Source: Azoarcus sp. (GTDB lineage Bacteria > Pseudomonadota > Gammaproteobacteria > Burkholderiales > Rhodocyclaceae). Taken from it: a stretch of 7,520 nt of DNA. The notes under the pieces were generated by a model. The model searched no databases. It saw nothing but the letters and a program-made list of their open reading frames with translations, and was not told where the DNA came from. Numbering within the stretch: the stretch's first letter is position 1; each line of letters starts with the position of its first letter. The translations under genes and the position numbers were made by a program. Below, in pieces: positions 5,499-7,520 of the stretch. The DNA lies in NCBI GenBank assembly GCA_031259795.1, contig JAIRLA010000119.1, positions 1 through 7,520 of the forward strand, read 5' to 3'.

Positions 5499-7112
5499 TC
5501 AATCGTCCGCGAAACGCCCCTTGAGGGCGAAAATCCCCTGCGGCCTTTTCTGGATGAACGCGATGATGAAGAGCAATACCAGTATCTTGGCGATCACCGC
5601 GCCCGCCCAGCCTTCGAGGAACTTGGAGACGATCCCCAGCCCCAGCGCCGCCCATACCGCCCCGGCCAATTGCCCGACGCCGCCCAGCACCACCACCATG
5701 AAGGCGTCGACGATGTAGCCCTGCCCCATCGCCGGGCCGACATTGGCGATCTGCGACAGCGCCGCGCCGCCCAGCCCCGCCACCCCGGCGCCAATGGCGA
5801 AGGCGAGCGTATCCACCCGCGCCGTGGGCACGCCCACGCAGCCGGCCATGGCGCGGTTCTGCGTCACGGCGCGCACGAACATGCCCAGCCGCGTCTTCTG
5901 CATCGTCAGCCAGATGAGGAGCAGCACGAAGGCGGCGAAAAAGACGATGACGATGCGGTTGAACGGCAGCACGACGCCCGCGGCCAGTTCGACGCCGCCG
6001 GACATCCAGCCCGGGTTGGCGAGTTCCAGGTTTTGCGGGCCGAAGGTGACGCGCGCCGCCTGGATCAATACCAGCGACAGGCCCCAGGTCGCCAGCAGGC
6101 TCTCCAGCGGCCTGCCGTACAGATGGCGCAGCACCAGCCGTTCCATCGCTGCGCCGGTCAGCGCGGCGGCAAGGAAGGCCGCCGGGATCGCCGCCACGAT
6201 GTAGAGGTCGACCCATTCGGGAAAATATGTCCGGAACACGCCCTGCACGACGAATGTGGCGTAAGCGCCGACCATCAGCAACTCGCCGTGCGCCATGTTG
6301 ATGATGCCCATCACGCCGTAAGTGACCGCCAGCCCGAGCGCGGCCAGGAGCAGGATGGAACCCAGCGACAGGCCGGTAAACATTGTCCCCGCCGCCTGGG
6401 AGAGCGCGATGCGCCGGTCGATGGCGCGCAGCGACGCGGCGGCGGCCTCGCGCACTCCGGCGTCCGCTTCGGCCCAGCCCCCTTCCCCGCTTTTCGCCAG
6501 CAAATCCGCGAGAAGGTTGCGCACCGCGGCATCGGAGGCCGCGCCCAGGTCTCGCGCCGCCTGCCGCCGCACGAGGGGATCGGCATCGGCGAGTTTTATC
6601 CGGGCCGCCGCGCGCACGAGCACGGCGCGCACGGCCTCGTCGTTTTCCGTGGCGAGCGCGCGCTCGAAGAGCGGCAGCAGGGCGGGGGAAGGCGATTCGT
6701 TGAGGGTATTGGCGGCGGCCAGCCGTTCGGCGGGATTGCCGGAGGTCAGCGCAAGCGCGGCCCGGGCGCCGCCGAGGGCGCGGCGGATACGGTTGTTGAC
6801 GGTGATGATCTCGATGGCGATCGGATCGACCAGGGTTTTCTCGCCGCTGGCGGCATCGAATATTCCGTCATCTTCCAGGATATAGACCTGATCCTTCCAG
6901 ATGCCGAGCTTGCCCGCTTCGAGCGCATCGAGCACGCGGCGGGCATCGCCGCCGCCCTCGATCCCGAGCGCCTCGATCGCCTCGACGCGCGCGGAAAAAT
7001 CCCCCGCGAACCCCGCCAGCGCCCCGCCGCCATCCGGCGCGGCCCGCGCGAACAGCGCCAGCAACGCCAGACAGGACAGGAACGCCTTGACGAAGGCACG
7101 GTGAAATCGCAT
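5499..7112 (-). CDS. urtB: Urea-type ABC transporter permease UrtB
   Basis: Permease subunit of the urea ABC importer (LivH-like). The 537-residue product has the two-part UrtB layout: a signal peptide (MRFHRAFVKAFL..LALFARA, about 1-24); a periplasmic N-terminal region to about residue 240 with alpha-helical, HEAT-like repeats (VRAVLVRAAARI, VRRQAARDLG, VREAAAASL); then the permease from about residue 244. That domain shows GLSLGSILLLAALGLAVTYG, NMAHGELLMVGAY (Asn272-Glu277), FGPQNLELANPGWMSGG, TQNRAMAGCVGV and VVLGGVGQLAGAVWAA. The ATG at 7112 was chosen because GGGAGG (7123-7118) lies 5 bases upstream and the signal peptide follows at once; the frame is open upstream but reads through repeat DNA. 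It is the first gene of the urtBC pair here. No urtA precedes it within 400 bases. Confidence 0.93.
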   Translation of the reverse strand: MRFHRAFVKAFLSCLALLALFARAAPDGGGALAGFAGDFSARVEAIEALGIEGGGDARRVLDALEAGKLGIWKDQVYILEDDGIFDAASGEKTLVDPIAIEIITVNNRIRRALGGARAALALTSGNPAERLAAANTLNESPSPALLPLFERALATENDEAVRAVLVRAAARIKLADADPLVRRQAARDLGAASDAAVRNLLADLLAKSGEGGWAEADAGVREAAAASLRAIDRRIALSQAAGTMFTGLSLGSILLLAALGLAVTYGVMGIINMAHGELLMVGAYATFVVQGVFRTYFPEWVDLYIVAAIPAAFLAAALTGAAMERLVLRHLYGRPLESLLATWGLSLVLIQAARVTFGPQNLELANPGWMSGGVELAAGVVLPFNRIVIVFFAAFVLLLIWLTMQKTRLGMFVRAVTQNRAMAGCVGVPTARVDTLAFAIGAGVAGLGGAALSQIANVGPAMGQGYIVDAFMVVVLGGVGQLAGAVWAALGLGIVSKFLEGWAGAVIAKILVLLFIIAFIQKRPQGIFALKGRFADD

Positions 7113-7266
7113 GAAAACCTCCCGGATGATGCCAACAGCGCCCATCGCGCCACGCGGCCCAATGTATGCAGCCCCGCGCGCGGACGGAATACGCAAGATG
7201 GCGTAGTTCCCCGGGAATCGAAAATCGCCCGCCAGACCCGGACCGCCGCGCGCCCGGCTTCCCCGC

Positions 7267-7303
7267 CTCGTCATTGCGAGGGCCGCAGGCCCGCGGCAAT
7301 CCA
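7267..7303 (+). repeat. Dispersed palindromic repeat element, copy B
   Basis: 37 bases opening CTCGTCATTGCGAGG and ending GGCAATCCA, with a different centre from copy A (GGGCCGCAGGCCC, itself a GGCC-type palindrome). It pairs with copy C: the 15 outer bases at 7267-7281 are perfectly complementary to 7374-7388. Confidence 0.85.
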
Positions 7304-7351
7304 GACGGCCTCGCAAGTCGCCGAGGCGCTTCGGAAGGTTGAACCGCCGCA

Positions 7352-7388
7352 TGGATTGCCACGTCGCTTCGCTCCTCGCAATGACGAG
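7352..7388 (-). repeat. Dispersed palindromic repeat element, copy C (inverted)
   Basis: The reverse complement opens CTCGTCATTGCGAGG and ends GGCAATCCA, and its centre is close to copy A. Copies B and C are 48 bases apart in head-to-head inversion, so the segment can fold into one long stem-loop. Confidence 0.85.
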
Positions 7389-7486
7389 TTCTTACGATGG
7401 ACTCCCCTTGTATCTTCCAACCATGAACACAAATAATAATGGCAGGCTGTGGAGCTTGTGGGCAGCCGCCGGCCTGTGGGTGGGCG

Positions 7487-7511
7487 GTGGGAAACGCGCA
7501 GCGTTTTCCAC
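7487..7511. repeat. 11-bp hairpin at the right end
   Basis: GTGGGAAACGC (7487-7497) pairs with GCGTTTTCCAC (7501-7511), with one G-U pair and a GCA loop. From memory this resembles another dispersed intergenic repeat of proteobacteria. It shows no terminator T-run on the plus strand. Confidence 0.5.
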
Positions 7512-7520
7512 GGGCCATCC

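Larger units (their letters stand above)
7113..7520. other. Intergenic region upstream of urtB, repeat-bearing
   Basis: About 400 bases without a supported gene. Two inverted copies of the dispersed palindromic element (7267-7303 and 7352-7388) and an 11-bp hairpin (7487-7511) occupy much of it. I found no convincing sigma-70 promoter for urtB on the minus strand. Open frames across it on the minus strand read the palindromic repeats and are not credible proteins. Confidence 0.65.

Noticed and set aside
3971..5524. Long plus-strand open frame opposite urtC
   Set aside because: Its composition is typical of the antisense of a GC-rich gene (Arg/Ala/Gly/His-rich), and it lies over the well-supported urtC and the end of tal.
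5670..7436. Long plus-strand open frame opposite urtB
   Set aside because: It is the antisense shadow of urtB, rich in His, Arg, Gly and Gln with no motif, and it continues through the palindromic repeats.
6868..7518. Minus-strand open frame upstream of and overlapping urtB
   Set aside because: Its sequence translates the palindromic repeats and then runs out of frame over urtB; no domain is recognisable.
7423..7520. ATG at 7423 opening a frame to the right edge (MNTNNNGRLWSLW...)
   Set aside because: No ribosome binding site is visible, the frame reads through a hairpin repeat at 7487-7511, and only 32 codons can be seen.

Overview
The window looks like a chromosomal segment of a high-GC proteobacterium. 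The evidence is a urea-type ABC permease pair of the Urt family, a transaldolase whose opening resembles proteobacterial homologues, a GLUG-repeat surface protein and dispersed palindromic repeats with the 'CTCGTCATTGCGAGG...GGCAATCCA' pattern. A beta- or gamma-proteobacterium is most likely, but the sequence alone does not fix the genus.

Left part (1-2541, plus strand): the 3' end of a large GLUG-repeat exoprotein/adhesin gene. It carries a 10-G homopolymer inside the coding frame, then a proline-rich linker and a charged C-terminus. Three consecutive hairpins (1481-1558) fill the gap to a small gene for a 110-residue secreted protein of unknown function. Next comes a 32-codon ORF with a good ribosome binding site. 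It runs straight through a strong intrinsic terminator, and its stop codon overlaps (ATGA) the start of a 161-residue conserved-looking helical protein of unknown function.

Middle (2542-3182): about 640 bases with no convincing gene but rich in repeats. It holds a 21-bp tandem array (five units plus a partial), two degenerate inverted units of the same repeat upstream, a perfect 11-bp GC-rich hairpin, a dispersed palindromic element and an extended -10 promoter. Transaldolase (tal, 3183-4259, plus) follows.

Right part (4310-7112, minus strand): urtB then urtC, the two membrane permeases of a urea-type ABC importer, 13 bases apart and converging on tal. The usual partners urtA (binding protein), urtD and urtE (ATPases) are not next to them within the window. 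The last 400 bases (7113-7520) hold a pair of inverted palindromic repeats and another hairpin, with no supported gene.

The strongest candidates for something unusual are the poly-G tract, which would act as an ON/OFF switch for the adhesin C-terminus, and the short ORF that overlaps a terminator and is ATGA-coupled to the next gene. No complete new multi-gene system is evident.
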